Source of the DNA: Ancylostoma caninum
Lineage: Eukaryota; Nematoda; Chromadorea; Rhabditida; Ancylostomatidae
Direction: 5' to 3'
DNA: 64,000 nt
Assembly: GCA_037903475.1 (NCBI GenBank)
Contig: JBAJFG010000417.1
Location: forward strand, 1-64,000
Position numbers and translations under genes: made by a program. Under the pieces are notes generated by a model. The model had not been told where the DNA came from and did no database searches. It saw only the letters and a list, made by a program, of their open reading frames with translations. Shown here piece by piece: positions 1 to 11,449 of this stretch; the first letter of the stretch is position 1; the number at the start of each line of letters is the position of its first letter.

Positions 1-96
1 TGCAAATATTTTTCTGGAATAGCTGCATGTATCCATCGACTGTCCAATGGACTAATTGCTCGATATGTTCTCGCTTCTCTTTTTTCCTTATTGCAG

Positions 97-263
97 CCCG
101 TCTGAATGCCTGGCGGCTATTTTTCACCGTTCTCATCAAACTGTTCCCTCCTTGTTGTTTATGTCTTCGTAGAGGTATTCGCTCACAGTGGAGTGAATAG
201 ATCGACGAGGTGCAGATGTCCGCAGCGTTCACCTAAGCACTCGCTACAGGTACATCCTCATAG
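97..263 (+). CDS. possible last two exons of a gene entering from the left edge
   Basis: A good acceptor (ttattgcag) ends at 96. It is followed by an open stretch 97-174 encoding a hydrophobic, cysteine-containing tail (RLNAWRLFFTVLIKLF, then CCLCLRR) up to a donor AGAG|gtattc. A second acceptor (cgctacag) ends at 249; joined in phase it adds only GTSS before TAG at 261-263. A hydrophobic segment followed by a Cys cluster and basic residues would suit a membrane-protein tail. No family is recognised and the upstream exons lie outside the window, so this is a weak call resting on splice signals alone. Confidence 0.2.
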
Positions 264-309
264 ATATCTCAAATCGTCGCTAACGAGTTATTCGCTGGCA
301 TCTTATTGA

Positions 310-930
310 AGGCAGACCTTCAATAACTCTGCTAGTGACGCTAGCTTTTCTTTTGTTAAAGTATCGGCGCTGTGCACTCAACTCAGTTCGCGTTTCCGCG
401 GAAGCAATGACATTGGAATCGTATCCGGCTATGTGAGAGAGGCGCAGAGCGAGCTATTCACCTTCTGGGCAGCATGTATATGCATAAGTAGCCCTACCAC
501 CGTCTCCGCTGCTGGCTCCTTAACGTCTCTAGTCCCTTAATATCGCGTATAAGGGCTCGCAACCAGTGCGGGTCTAGCGTCGCTGTTTGTCCTTCGCCGC
601 TTGCCATCCCTTGGGAGTGACCAAGTTTAATTACATCTCCTTTTTTGAAAACACGTTCCTTGCAATCAGTGGAAGAGTCTCCACCGTTTTCTCGTCTCAT
701 TCACACTCTCCGCTTCATTTTACCTCAATCCATTGCCACATTCTCCAAGCACATTTCTTCATATTCCATCAATCCTCCAAATGTGAATGTTCCAAGCCTC
801 GAATTCGTGGTGACATTTCCAATACTGCGTCCTCTAGTCGAGCATGTCAGCATTAAGTGAATTATCGGAATTTTCCTTCACTCAGACTCCCAGTTAGCCT
901 TTCGAATGCTCAGTTCGTCCGTCTACAACA
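310..930. other. intergenic, no gene recognised
   Basis: Between the edge candidate and receptor 1. The stretch 494-700 is open on the minus strand for 68 codons with fairly ordinary composition (KERVFKKGDVIKLGHSQ region), but no splice partners or family could be identified. A cag at about 911 followed 20 bases later by the receptor ATG could be a trans-splice acceptor; this is inference. Confidence 0.3.
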
Positions 931-3900
931 ATGGGGACTATTGATCAAGATCCTGTTACTGTAGAACAGTATCCCGTACGCGAATTTGATTGGCCAGAAT
1001 GGCTGAACAATGCCAGGTTTGTTTTCGAACCTATGACCAATTCAGGTTTAATTTGCTGATGTCTAAGAAACACTTCTATCGTCGAGCAATTTTGCACTCA
1101 TTTATAGTCCTATTTTGTAGGGTTTAGCCGCTGTACCTATGGCGCATTGTCCTAGGTAGCGTGGAGCTTTGATGCTTTGACATCATTAATATATTTCCAA
1201 ACAACAATGCTGTCTCCAACGCATTTCTTGGATTTTAATTAACAGGGCGACACAATGAGGGGTATTTCCAAGAAATAATCTTCTATATTCAATGAGTGAT
1301 TGGTTTTCTGATGGTAAGAATTCAAATGACGTCATTATTTCGGAGAACACTGCTCCTGTTATTTTCACAATCCTACAGAGGCCCTGTAAAGTTTCCAACA
1401 AAGCCGATATATAATCTTACAACTTATATGATAACTACGTAGTATCGATCAACACGGAGTAGGCTGGCACCTTACTCTTTTCGATCCTTTACGTCACATT
1501 TTCGCCATTCAAATGGTGCTAGAGATGGGATTTTGTCTCGAAGGTCCTACATCCTACTCTATAATAGAGCTCTAGACATATTACCAAATATGTCTGTCTG
1601 TCGCCGGGTGACTCGTCGCCTCAGGGAGCCGAGGGAACGGCAGGTTTTTTTCCGTTTTCGAATAGAATTCTCGGTGATTAAGGCAGAGATTCACAGAAAA
1701 AAAGACAGAGGAAGATCCAAGAGGGTTCATCACACCTACTGAGAAGACTATTTCGTAATTCATCGAGCATCAAAAGTCGAGGGCGTTGTAATTACATGCC
1801 TGCGGTTAAGATGAACTGCAAGCCACGTTTGGAGTCTAGGTGAAAGAAAGACCAAACAGGCAAAGGCAACCTCTACTTCCTTGATCTCCTTACTTCTAAT
1901 AACTTTTTCGGAACCATATTTCTACATAAAATATCATTCGCACTACATCAAAGCTAACAAAATAGGCGCGCGTGGTTAATATAGGACTACAAAAGAGGCT
2001 CATATAGGACAGCTAAACTCTTCGACACGTAAAAAAGTGCAAAGAAAGACGGGTCGGAAGAATCGTGGATATTTGACATGCTTGAATGGTACTTTTCATA
2101 TCGAATTCAAGTGGCTACTCATGAATGGTCAAAGAAGCACACCCTGGAGAATTCATTTCTGGCGGTTTGACACTTTCCAAAAATTCATTTGGGAAGGATA
2201 AAATTCTCATTTGCACGGTGAGCATCGCTTGCAGCTGCAAACCCACATTTTTTTCCTGAAGAAAATGTAGTTTTGCGTGATCCGATATACAATGATGGAG
2301 TTACTAAAATCTGGAAATGGTATAGTGATGTGCACAGCTAACCATAAGGACTACTGTAAAATTTATTGTGCTATGAGGTCATTGGGAAAATGCTGCAAAT
2401 GCTTCGCATTATTTTCATCGGGTTTCCAATTTCCTGAAAATCTCCGCTGAGTCTCCACGGGGTTTTCATGCAATTTCCGCTATCGACAAGTGCTTCTGCC
2501 AGGATAATTGAATTTTGCTCAAAACGCGTGTGAAATCTCTACGACCATCAATAGAGAAATAGAATAAAATTGCGGATAACAGAGGACAACTGGTACAGTT
2601 TGCATGTAACAATGTTGGGAAATACGCAATCAAAGGTTTCCAACTCTTACTCAACTCTTCCAACTTTCAGTTGTGTCCTGGTCGTCTACGTTGAGCCGTT
2701 GCTGTGTTCCATTGGTTTTCTACTCAACTGCGCTTGTATAGCTGTGTTTCTAAGGTCTGTTCCACTTGTTGAGCAATTGTGGCAGTTGCCCGTGCCATCG
2801 ACTCCCATTTCAGCGTTTCAAGTCACGGGTATTTTCGTAAGACGAGCCTTCTCTTCTACCTCGTCGCGCTTTCGATCTGCAATGCTCTCCAGCTACTTCT
2901 CTCGATTTTTGTCATCGTCTTGCCGGCTATGGAGCAGGTTCGCTTTCCCTATTAATTTAATTTCTTCATGAAACATGGGCTCAGTAATATGGGGTATTGT
3001 GCATGAATAAGAAACAGAAAACAAAACTAAGAAGAAGCAAGTAGCTGGGCTTGAGACATTTCTTCGAAAGCCATGTGATACTGCGCGGAAACGAAAGAAA
3101 AGATGATTTATTGGAACTAACTGAACCATACAAGTCCACATATACAAGATTGCTGCTGTACTTTACGTGAAGTGCAGCATTTTGGTTCGCCATCGCCAGC
3201 AAAATCGATCCCGATACATATTGATTTTGCGCGGAACATCGCGTCGTTGACGTCAATGCTGCGCCTGCTACGACAATCAATACGTGACGAAATCGATGAC
3301 GCCTATGGCGACGGAGTGTTCTGTGGTGCAAATAAGGTTGAGCATCTCTTTAGTCTTAAATCTATGTCCGATTCTTGACGTTATACCTCTTCCAGGAGAT
3401 CTGATGAGATGAAAGGCCAAGCATAAAATCTCAAAAGCGATATTTTTGTGGAGAAATCTTTTATTCCTTACAAATCAAATCGCTGTGGGACCAAAAAGCT
3501 GCCGTTACAAACATATCTGCACTTTATAAATATTGTTTATGTTGTCATAAGTGTTTTCATTCAGTAGTCTAGTTAAGAAACCTAATCAATAAGCAGCTTC
3601 TTCCGCCTGTCGTTTACCCATTCATCCACTACACCCTGTAGCTCCAATATCGCCGTTTTTTTGGGGAATTTTCTTAAGCAAACTCTGCATCACTACGTAG
3701 CATATTTGATCGTCTATGCGCTGACTTTTCAAGCGGATGGAAATGAAGGCTCAAAGTACCGCTTAGCTTTTTGCTCTGCTCCTTTTTGCGAAGTTCAAGA
3801 AAACGAAGTGACGTTTCCCTGTTCAACGTGCTATTTTGATATAATCGCTTCCAGTGTTAAACAGTGAACGAATACATACCTCACCCCATGATGTAGTGCA

Positions 3901-6900
3901 TAACGTTAGTGCATAATTTGCCACACTGGCTTATCTAATGCTTGGATATTATTGAGCGAAATCGGACGTGTGTGCAACGCACTTAGGAGTAGACCATTCG
4001 AACTGCTATGGGCTGGATGACGTAGTATGTATGCGTTTCTCTTATTCATCAAATAAGAGCGGCATTGCGAGACAAGCGCTCATAACGTCATAGTGGCTCA
4101 TAACTGTGAATGACTATAATAGGTTTTTGGCATACGATGTATGTCTGAAAGGCTCAATCAAAGAGTCACATTACTGTTATGTGCTATTAGAGCAATGAAT
4201 TAAATGATTGCTGAAATTTGAAGTTTTTGTAACGCACAGTCCTTGTCCATGACCTCTCATGCTCCTATTACATGCCCACTCACATCTTGCTGTCTTTTCT
4301 AATTTTTGACTTGTCTAAATATTTATCCGTCTGAATCTTTAGCCGTTTCGAAGTTTTTTTAGACCTAAACTATGTCTGATCTATGTAATGGCACCATGAA
4401 GAATTTGTAGTTCGAGCCCTGAAATCAATTAATTTGGAAATCTGGGCGTACTGACTTTTGCGTTCTTCTTGAAAGGCTTAGGAATCAATCGTATCATGAA
4501 CTTATGTAAGCTGGACTAAGCTCCCATAAGTTGTCCTCCTTCCTTGTCATGAATAAATTGAAAGAACTCTTTATCCATACATTGACATGCGTCCATAAAG
4601 CGCTACGGCTGCTCATTCGCTTCCATGGCGAGGGCCATAAACAATGTTTTTGTTTGTGGCCATTAACATAAGACAGCCATGTATCGTTACCCTGTTATCA
4701 TATGCATTATCTCAACATACAATGAACTAAACAAAACCCTTCATCTTTGAACTTCTGCAAGTGAGCTTTACTGAATTAATTGCTGGTTATCCGGCCCTCA
4801 CTCTCCTCCTTTTGATAAAAAGAAGGTTTTTACATCTTTGCGTAGGATCATGTTCAGCATTCTGGCCAGGATTTCATCCGTTCAAAAACCAAGGGAACAA
4901 AAACCAGTTGGGAAAATTTAGGTAAAGCAGTAAACGCCGCCCCAAATACTCCAATGTACTAAACATTTGCCGTGAAAGCTGTCTGGTCCAAGATCCAGAG
5001 CAGCGGACCCTGCAAACATTATCTATATTTGGACTAATTATATACATATAGAGTAGATAATATCACTCTGCACTCATTTGAGCCTTTCGCTTACAATCCA
5101 CAGTGCTTTCTATGCATTGCATTTCTACGCAGGAAAATGATTCCAGACGAAGCGCTGCAAAACAATGTTTAGAGATGGAAATCCGTCAATTCTCGGTGTA
5201 TCCTCGGATCTATTATGTCCTAACCTTTACTTTTTTTTCTTGATTTGATAGGTAATAGCTTTAGTTCATCGCAACGGAGTTTCCACGAGAAGCAGCTAAT
5301 CTGCATCGCCTGAATGCGATCACTGTACGTCTTGGATATCCACTAATGCTGGCAGCTAACTATGCGGCAATCTGGCTACTGACATTGATTTGCGCGCAAA
5401 GGTTCCAGGTACATTGCGGATAGTAATTATGTCCTTCGTTTTGTTGTTTTTCCTTCTAATAGCTAATGCAGCCTATTCTATATGAAGACATGTAATTACA
5501 GGCAATTTGCCACCCATCCAATCCGTGGAAATTACGATTAACTTGTATACGAAGAAGTAAAGGAGCAGTTACCGTCGTAGTGGGAGCTGCCCTAGGTAAG
5601 AACTCCTAGCATGCAACGGAATGAGATTTCACCCAAGTTCCTCATTATCAGGTCTTAATGTGATTCGATTCTGGGAAATGGAATGGCATGCGGATCACGG
5701 AGGAATAGTGAGCTCAGGATTACGGTCAGTTATGCATGTGTGGTGAAGCTAAGTATAATATTTAAATTTCAGCACATACTGTGGACGTCAATGGCGGTGG
5801 CCCATCCGCGGCCTCGAGAAAGACGCCGTGCAACCGCGCCGCGCACACCGGGATCGATATCGTCTGCCGCTGGAATGCTATTCCTAGGCGCTTTTCTTCC
5901 CGATTCGGTCGAAAATCGTTAAGATCGGTTAGAAAAACTGCTAGAAATAGCATATAAGCTGCAGAAGATATCGGTTAGGGCGCCCGCGGCGCGGTTGCGC
6001 GGCGTCGTTCTTGAGGCCGCGGATGGGCCAACGCCATTGACGTCCACTGTATGAGTATGTGATATCGATTAGGCAAATTTTTGAGTAGAGTAAAAGAATA
6101 GGTGAGAGTTTGAAGAGAGATTATTCGCAGTCGAGACCGCCGCACATCTTTTTTTTTAATCAAGAACCAGCCATGTATATGTGCCTGAATCTTTTTTCAC
6201 AATTCCAAACGTGAAATATTTTTCCCAAAGTGCTGCAGCTGTTTTAGAGATTTCTTTTAGTCATACGAAGACCAAAGAAGGGAGAATGCTGCTAAATTCC
6301 TGTGTTTTCAGAGATGATCTTCTGTACAAAGTGATCCAAGAGGGTATCGTTTATGGATTGATTGTGTATGGACTTCCGATTTGTCTTCTCTTGTGGTTGA
6401 ATCTCAATATCATACGTTTGATACGCGGCGAGCAGGTACGCTTACATAAAATCTTTTTTAAAGCTCCCCTTGACAAATACACCTTGCAAAAAATACCTAT
6501 TCTAATTCCAGCTTCACGTGCAAGCGTCACGCCGATCAGCAGAGTATCGCACAGCGTTAATGACGGTGTGCGTGTTCGTGTTCTTCTTCCTCTGCACAAC
6601 ACTTTCAGCATCAATAAGGCTTTTCATGTGAGTTTTTCTATCAAATTCCCAATTTTGTGCACCAGAATTCCTATCCGCTGCAATATCATCCACCTTTAGG
6701 ATAACTGCTGGAGGACTAGTGGATCCACTTGAATTGGTTTGGCTGGTTGATCTTTCGAATCTTCTTATGAATATCAATGCTCTCGTCACTCCGATAATTT
6801 GTTTCATATTCACGAGAGGATTTAAGGTTTGTGATAATTCCTGGAAATTGTGAAAAAGGTATCGCACTGCATGGGATCTATTCATTTCAGGATCTGTTCT

Positions 6901-6998
6901 TTGTTATAAGATTCGCTCCACCCAAGGGTTCCTTTGACGAGAAGGATTTCAATCGGCAGTTCACGCCCATGCTTTCATCCGAATATCACAACTTTTAG
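931..6998 (+). CDS. neuropeptide GPCR, FMRFamide-receptor-like, 10 exons
   Basis: Exons read: 931-1016, 2671-2754, 2814-2937, 5265-5408, 5502-5595, 5652-5724, 6312-6435, 6512-6627, 6700-6826, 6891-6998. All junctions are GT/AG and in phase, giving 359 residues. After a short N-terminus (residues 1-30) there are seven hydrophobic segments: TM1 31-56, TM2 68-94, TM3 118-141, TM4 about 166-182, TM5 213-235, TM6 258-276, TM7 296-321, then a short tail. The second extracellular loop starts VIRFWE, like the RFFE motif of FMRFamide-type receptors, and TM4 is preceded by CIRRSKGAV. By family knowledge it is a plasma-membrane receptor for a neuropeptide; ligand unknown. Odd points: AQR replaces the DRY box (142-144), TPIICF replaces NPxxY, and no cysteines sit where the usual TM3-ECL2 disulfide would form. 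Introns 1 and 3 are 1.65 and 2.33 kb and intron 6 holds a MITE. The start is the first ATG in the exon whose donor fits exon 2. Confidence 0.88.
5779..6049. mobile_element. GC-rich MITE, family A copy 1, in receptor intron 6
   Basis: Ends are inverted repeats of roughly 60 bases beginning CAGTGGACGTCAATGGCG (one mismatch at the left end) and running into a GC-rich block with CCGCGGCCTC and GCAACCGCGCCGC. TA dinucleotides flank the element at 5777-5778 and 6050-6051, as expected for the Tc1/mariner target. The interior has no transposase. The second copy is at 21727-21989. Confidence 0.85.
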
Positions 6999-7094
6999 CA
7001 TCATGTGCAAATGTTCGGTTCATTGTTCATATCCTTCAATAATGTTCAACTCAATGATAATGTGGCTATAAGTTGTGATCTCATGTGATTGATG

Positions 7095-7100
7095 AATAAA
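7095..7100 (+). terminator. AATAAA polyadenylation signal of receptor 1
   Basis: AATAAA lies 97 bases after the stop codon of the receptor gene at 6998, in the expected orientation and range for a nematode 3' UTR. Confidence 0.55.
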
Positions 7101-7416
7101 CATTTTACTAACGCTTGATCACTTCAAGGGGTCAAGAAAGGAAAGCGTTCATAATTTGTTATTATAATAATGTGTTCTGGGCAAAAGACATCTAAACGGA
7201 TTGCTCTGCACCGCATCTCTTTGGGGGAGAGGGAAGCACTTCGAAAAAATGAGAAAGAAGAAAGCTCTGACCTATTGGCACCAGCGTTTTTGTCCTTTGC
7301 TGGTGATGCACACGGATGTCGACGTTGCCAAAGTTCGATGACGTTGCTCAAGGGTGTTAGCGTTGCACACCGATGCAGACGTTACCGTTGTTTGTTGGGG
7401 GATTGGTGGTACATAC

Positions 7417-8213
7417 CAGGGATGAGCGGATTATCCGTATCCAGTTATCCGTTTTGCCGTTATCCGTAGATGTCCGTAGATTTTTGCCTATACATTATCC
7501 GTACCGTTATCCCGATCTTTTTCACCGGATAACGGTGCGGATAAGGCCGAAAATAGTGGCTTCATTTCGAATGTTCATAACATAGGAGAGCCTCCATCCG
7601 AAAAAGGATACCTCAATCTAGCGGGTTTTACCTTATTAGGGATCTAGAATCTTGTAGAAAAGTAGGGCAAGATAATAAAGACTTGTAGATGCCCAAAGGG
7701 AAATGCTCTTGCTCACGTTTTCTGGGTCGCCCGACAAAGTGAGGCAGTAATCTCGAAACCATCATCTACTAGTGAAATTATCGACAACATTCACTAATGT
7801 TTAGCTATTAACAGCGTTGAAATTGGTGACCTGGCAGCTCACCGATGAGCGCTGCCTTTTCCTCGCAAGGTTGAACGATTGAACCCAGTGGCGGGTGCAG
7901 AAAGTTTGCGGAAGGGGGGGGGTGGAAAAATGGGGTCTTAGCCGCTTTGGGAACCCAAATGGAAAATAAAATTGATAAGAATATAAATTATAACAATAAA
8001 TAACCAATAAAAAATACTCTAAAACAGTAACAAAAATAAGCACTTATATCGTTATAATATGAATAAAAATTTATATCGTATCTCACTTTTATCATTATTA
8101 ATTGGTGTCTTATAGTGTTTGGGTCACTTATCTGTAATCCGGCCATTTTTTGGCCTATCCGTTATCCGCACCGTTATCCGGGTAGCGGAAAATCTCGTAT
8201 CCGCTCATTCCTG
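7417..8213. mobile_element. non-autonomous hAT-like element
   Basis: Left end CAGGGATGAGCGGATTATCC and right end, read inverted, CAGGAATGAGCGGATACGAG are terminal inverted repeats. Subterminal DNA is full of ATCCGTTATCC-type motifs on both sides. The 8 bases outside the ends, gtacatac (7409-7416) and gtgcatcc (8214-8221), match at 6 of 8 positions, fitting an aged 8-bp duplication. CAGGGATG ends and 8-bp duplications are typical of hAT elements. No transposase is visible. A piece of another repeat sits inside at 7886. Confidence 0.65.
7886..8036 (+). mobile_element. truncated hAT-type MITE family B, copy D, nested
   Basis: Begins CAGTGGCGGGTGCAGAAAG and continues with the same features as the intact copies at 32089 and 40929: a G-run, a block reading gccgctttgggaaccca, then an AT-rich tail with aataaaattgataa. 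The right terminal repeat is missing. It lies inside the 7417-8213 element, so it is probably a later insertion that decayed. Confidence 0.6.
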
Positions 8214-8788
8214 GTGCATCCCATGGATGAGCTAATACGAGGTTTTCGAAGAACCGGACAACGGTTCTGATAAGAGGATTGTTGAAAATGACCAAGTAAG
8301 TAAGTGTTTGTGGTGCAAAACCCTCCACGACCACCCAAAAAACCTACACAATATTTCTTTTTCTTCCTAGTTAAGATCAAGCGCACTGTAACTGATGAAA
8401 CTTGACGAAAATGAGCTAAAAACATTGCACAAATCTTTTTCTTTGTTACTTCCCAGGAAAAGTGCAAACTAAACGAAATCGAGTTCCGTCTTATCCAGAC
8501 CGTTCTTCGGCGTTGGTAGCCAAGATAACGGACAGGCCAAAACACATGGATATCTGCTAACGGATAACCGAGGCAATGAGCCGTGACTGAGATAGCTCAC
8601 GCCTCATTACAGTTTTCTTCTCTTGAGTTATTCTTGATCAAGCGCAGAACACTTCCTTTTCGTTGTTTTTCTATCGAGCCCTAACACTAATTATTATGCT
8701 TAACCTTAATGAGACATTGTCGTCTTCTTCCATCAGCACGTTGTGTGGCAAAAAAAAACCAATTCTAATCAATGTTAATGTAGATATA
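8214..8788. other. no gene; degenerate repeat DNA
   Basis: Contains further ttatcc/ggataac words (8260-8570) and a segment at 8225 starting gatgagctaatacgagg that resembles the ends of the preceding hAT-like element, suggesting an older related relic. Nothing coding is seen. Confidence 0.35.
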
Positions 8789-8988
8789 CAGTGCGTTTCA
8801 TAAGTATAGACGCACCCTAGAAAATGCCGGTACCCAGTTCATCACAGGTTCATGAGAAAAGTTACAAACGTCAATCGATTCGGCATGCCAGAAAACCTAA
8901 GATTGCGTTGTTTCACTAGTGATTATGGAAAATACAGGATAGATTTGGCACATCACCATTAAATGTGCGTTTCATAAGTATAGACGCA
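8789..8988. repeat. Tc1-like terminal sequence with a direct repeat
   Basis: After TA at 8787-8788 the sequence starts CAGTGCGTTTCATAAGTATA, a typical Tc1-like inverted-repeat start. A 23-base stretch from this end (8792-8814) recurs perfectly in the same orientation at 8966-8988. The 23-mer can itself fold, TGCGT pairing with ACGCA. No matching inverted end or transposase is seen, so it is a partial element. Confidence 0.55.
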
Positions 8989-9266
8989 GTCTATGAGAAA
9001 ATACAAATAAATCTTATCTTCAGGGGGAAAAACTGGGCTCAATATTTTGATAAGAACTAATAAGCGTCTACAACGTAAATCTGCATTCCAACTTGATCAC
9101 AACGTTTTGGAGCGAGACTGGGGCAGCTAAAAGATTTACATGCTGTAGGCTGGTGAAATCGCAGGATCTCCTGGTATAGGAGAGGTTCTTAAGGGTTCAC
9201 TGCAAATACTCCGATAACTGAGCAAGAGAAACGCAGCATGACCTGCTAGGCCACGCCCACAGGAAG
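8989..9266. other. no gene recognised
   Basis: AT-rich start, then sequence rich in cgcagg and ccacgccca words that lead into the hairpin cluster at 9267. Open frames on the minus strand here are a by-product of the hairpin repeat. Confidence 0.3.
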
Positions 9267-9390
9267 ACGAACGCAGGCATTGCTGCCACGGCAGCAATGC
9301 CTGCGTTCGTCCTGCTGCGAGCAGCAAATCCTGCGATTGGGGGCGACGAGTGCAGCAATTGCTGCACTCATCGCCCCCCAATCGCAGGAT
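9267..9390. repeat. three consecutive hairpins in a GCAGCAAT-rich repeat
   Basis: Hairpin 1 (9267-9310) has perfect 21-base arms starting ACGAACGCAGGCATTGCTGC and a 2-base loop. Hairpin 2 (9313-9326) is TGCTGC-GA-GCAGCA. Hairpin 3 (9328-9390) has arms of about 31 bases starting ATCCTGCGATTGGGGGCGA with no real loop and only small imperfections. The three follow one another with 1-2 bases between. Related words recur at 11450-11690 and 51669-51835. Confidence 0.85.
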
Positions 9391-9494
9391 CCTAGGTCCC
9401 GCAGCGAAGCTATCGTCGCAATCGCATCTGTCTCATTCAAACTACTTTCGAAATTGCTCTTATGTTGATATGTTGATATAAGTATGGTATAAGA

Positions 9495-9727
9495 GCAATT
9501 TATACTAGATGCGTGCGTTTGACGCGCGCATGTCTAAACAGTGAAGGATAGGGCGAGTCGCATTGCTGCTCATACGCACGCATTTACGGCCTCGCGGCGT
9601 AAATGCGGGTGTATAAGCTGCGAACCTTAACTTCATTGAGCATGTGCATCCCGCATTGACCGGTCTACATGGAAAATCCTTCGCAAATGAATGCGAGCGT
9701 CAGACACACGCATCTAGTATGAATTGC
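9495..9727. mobile_element. MITE family C copy 1
   Basis: Inverted ends: left GCAATTTATACTAGATGCGT, right read inverted GCAATTCATACTAGATGCGT, each followed by GCG-rich DNA (tttgacgcgcgc). The interior shares gatagggcgagtcgcat and gaaaatctttcgcaaatgaatg-type blocks with the copy at 44990-45197. Just left, 9451-9463 and 9489-9501 form a 13-base inverted repeat (aaattgctcttat). No coding capacity. Confidence 0.75.
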
Positions 9728-9976
9728 CCCATAGTCTGTTTAGAAAACGTCGGTAGTTGGGTATTTGTGCCTATAATCTGCATTTCTCGGCTTCCTCTTC
9801 GAATGGGACACAATTTCTCGCGTTTTCATTCTTTCTTATTTCTCTAATAAGTTTGTTTCGATGCGGTTTCTCGCCGTTTGTTTTCTTGCAACAAACAACG
9901 CCGAGCTGCAATCGCCTGCAGTGCACATGAGGTAATTAGACCAATTGTATATGATCTACAGAATTGTGCGTGTGCA

Positions 9977-10815
9977 ATGGGTACGGAATACGTAGAGATG
10001 GACTTGGAGATCATCGGAAACAGGCCCGCAGCTATACAAGTTTTGAACAATCTTTGGAGTTATCGGTACCTAGAAGTGAGTGTATCTGTAACATATTTAC
10101 GTGATCGGTTGAGGGCTGGCGGCTGTTATTTGTTTATGAAATCGATTTCATCCAAGACGTTACGTCTCGAAAACTGTCTTCTAAATGACGATGACGTGAA
10201 ACTAATACGGTTTGCGGCACCAACGGTCAAGTATATTTGTCTGCGGGAGAACCACCTTTGTCGACCTTGGGCTGATCTTGCCAGCAAATTTCCAAATTTG
10301 GTCTTTCTGGACGGGAGGCAGAATTCGTGGGTAAACTTTAAAAGTTCTGCTTTGTGATATCTATGACTTGTGCTTGCTATTTTTACTTTATCATGTGAAG
10401 TACAACATGGGCTTTTGATAATCTTCTTCCTCTTCCAGGTTCTATCTCAAGCTAGGTGCCGCAGATACGGCGCGAGTGGATGCACTGATGGCCAGGAAAG
10501 TGTGTCGTAGTCAGTGGGGCCCACTTTACAGGAAAGCTATCGGCCGAGCTTTGTGAGTTGCTTTATTCTTTCCCTGGCTACAGTAAGCAGAATTTTCTGT
10601 TTAGGGGAGATATCAGGCAATATGTTGTGAGAGATCGCCGCCTTATGTCCAAGCCGGTGAGTGCGCCCGTGTTGTTGTTCTGCTCTTCGCTTTATTCTCC
10701 ATTCCTTTTTCATGGTGATTACTGATTGCCCTTCTAGAAACGCCGTGTGGCCGATTTCCTGGAGGAACACGATAAGCAAGAACCCTCTTCGTTGTGCGCG
10801 TCAAGTGATCCGTGA
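9977..10815 (+). CDS. small leucine-rich-repeat protein, 5 exons
   Basis: Exons 9977-10075, 10157-10326, 10439-10552, 10605-10656 and 10738-10815 join in phase with GT/AG junctions to give 170 residues and a stop. Joining exons 1 and 2 creates a classic repeat, YLETLRLENCLLNDDDVKLI, followed by VKYICLRENHL and FPNLVFLDGRQN, i.e. two to three LRRs ending in an LRR-cap-like FLDG. The C-terminal half is basic and mixed (VCRSQWGPLY, VRDRRLMSKPKRR), without membrane segments. The LRR-cap pattern occurs in NXF-type and other intracellular LRR proteins, but the exact family is not recognised. The start ATG at 9977 follows a possible acceptor (tgatctacag, ending 9961); an in-frame open stretch continues upstream to about 9878, so the N-terminus could be longer. 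Confidence 0.72.
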
Positions 10816-11096
10816 CTCAATCCCACGACCCAAATTTCCATCTCCCCATGACCTCCTCTGAAGCCGCAAGAGACTGGTTTTTTTTTATCTTTCAGGTCCT
10901 TACCTACCTACATGACTGAAGATTTTCGCGTTTTTATTCTGGCTTTTTTTTCTATTTCGGAGAAATATCGGCACTGTCCAATTGATTGTACTAGCGGAAG
11001 TTTCAGAGCAAATTTCAATTTTGAGATTCTTGTGAAAAAATACAGAGCTGTGCCCACATTTTCACGACACATTATCTCACACCTCGAAGTCGCTTA

Positions 11097-11251
11097 CAGG
11101 GAAGTCCAAACGGTCGCAGGCAAGGGTCGGGAACGCGGCGCGGCTCTCTTGGGCGGAGACATCGGCGCTCTGCATCTGACCACCTGCGTCTCTGCCCAAG
11201 TGAGCCGCGCCATGGTCCCGACCCTCGTCCGCGTCCGTTTGGACTTTCCTG
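11097..11251. mobile_element. GC-rich MITE with long inverted repeats
   Basis: The left end CAGGGAAGTCCAAACGG and inverted right end CAGGAAAGTCCAAACGG extend into about 65-base imperfect inverted repeats (GGGTCGGGA, GGCGCGGCTC, TTGGGC shared). TA flanks both sides (11095-11096, 11252-11253). Only about 25 bases separate the arms. It resembles family A in layout (CAG start, TA target, GC-rich arms) but not in detail. Confidence 0.85.
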
Positions 11252-11449
11252 TATGTTATTATTGTTCAATTGTTACTTACGTTTATTACTGTTGTTACTA
11301 CCATTAGTACTATGACTATAGTTTTCTATATATAGAAGTGAAGTTATAGAAAATGAAGTCGTTTTGATCTTTGTGATTATGCTGTTTGTGTTCATTGGGA
11401 TTGGGCATGGGGTAAGCGGAGCACATATCTAGCCGAGCCAGGAGAAGGA

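Noticed and set aside
2570..2971. Single 133-codon frame across receptor 1 exons 2 and 3
   Set aside because: It reads through the intron 2755-2813 and loses the TM2 reading; the spliced model restores both transmembrane segments in phase.
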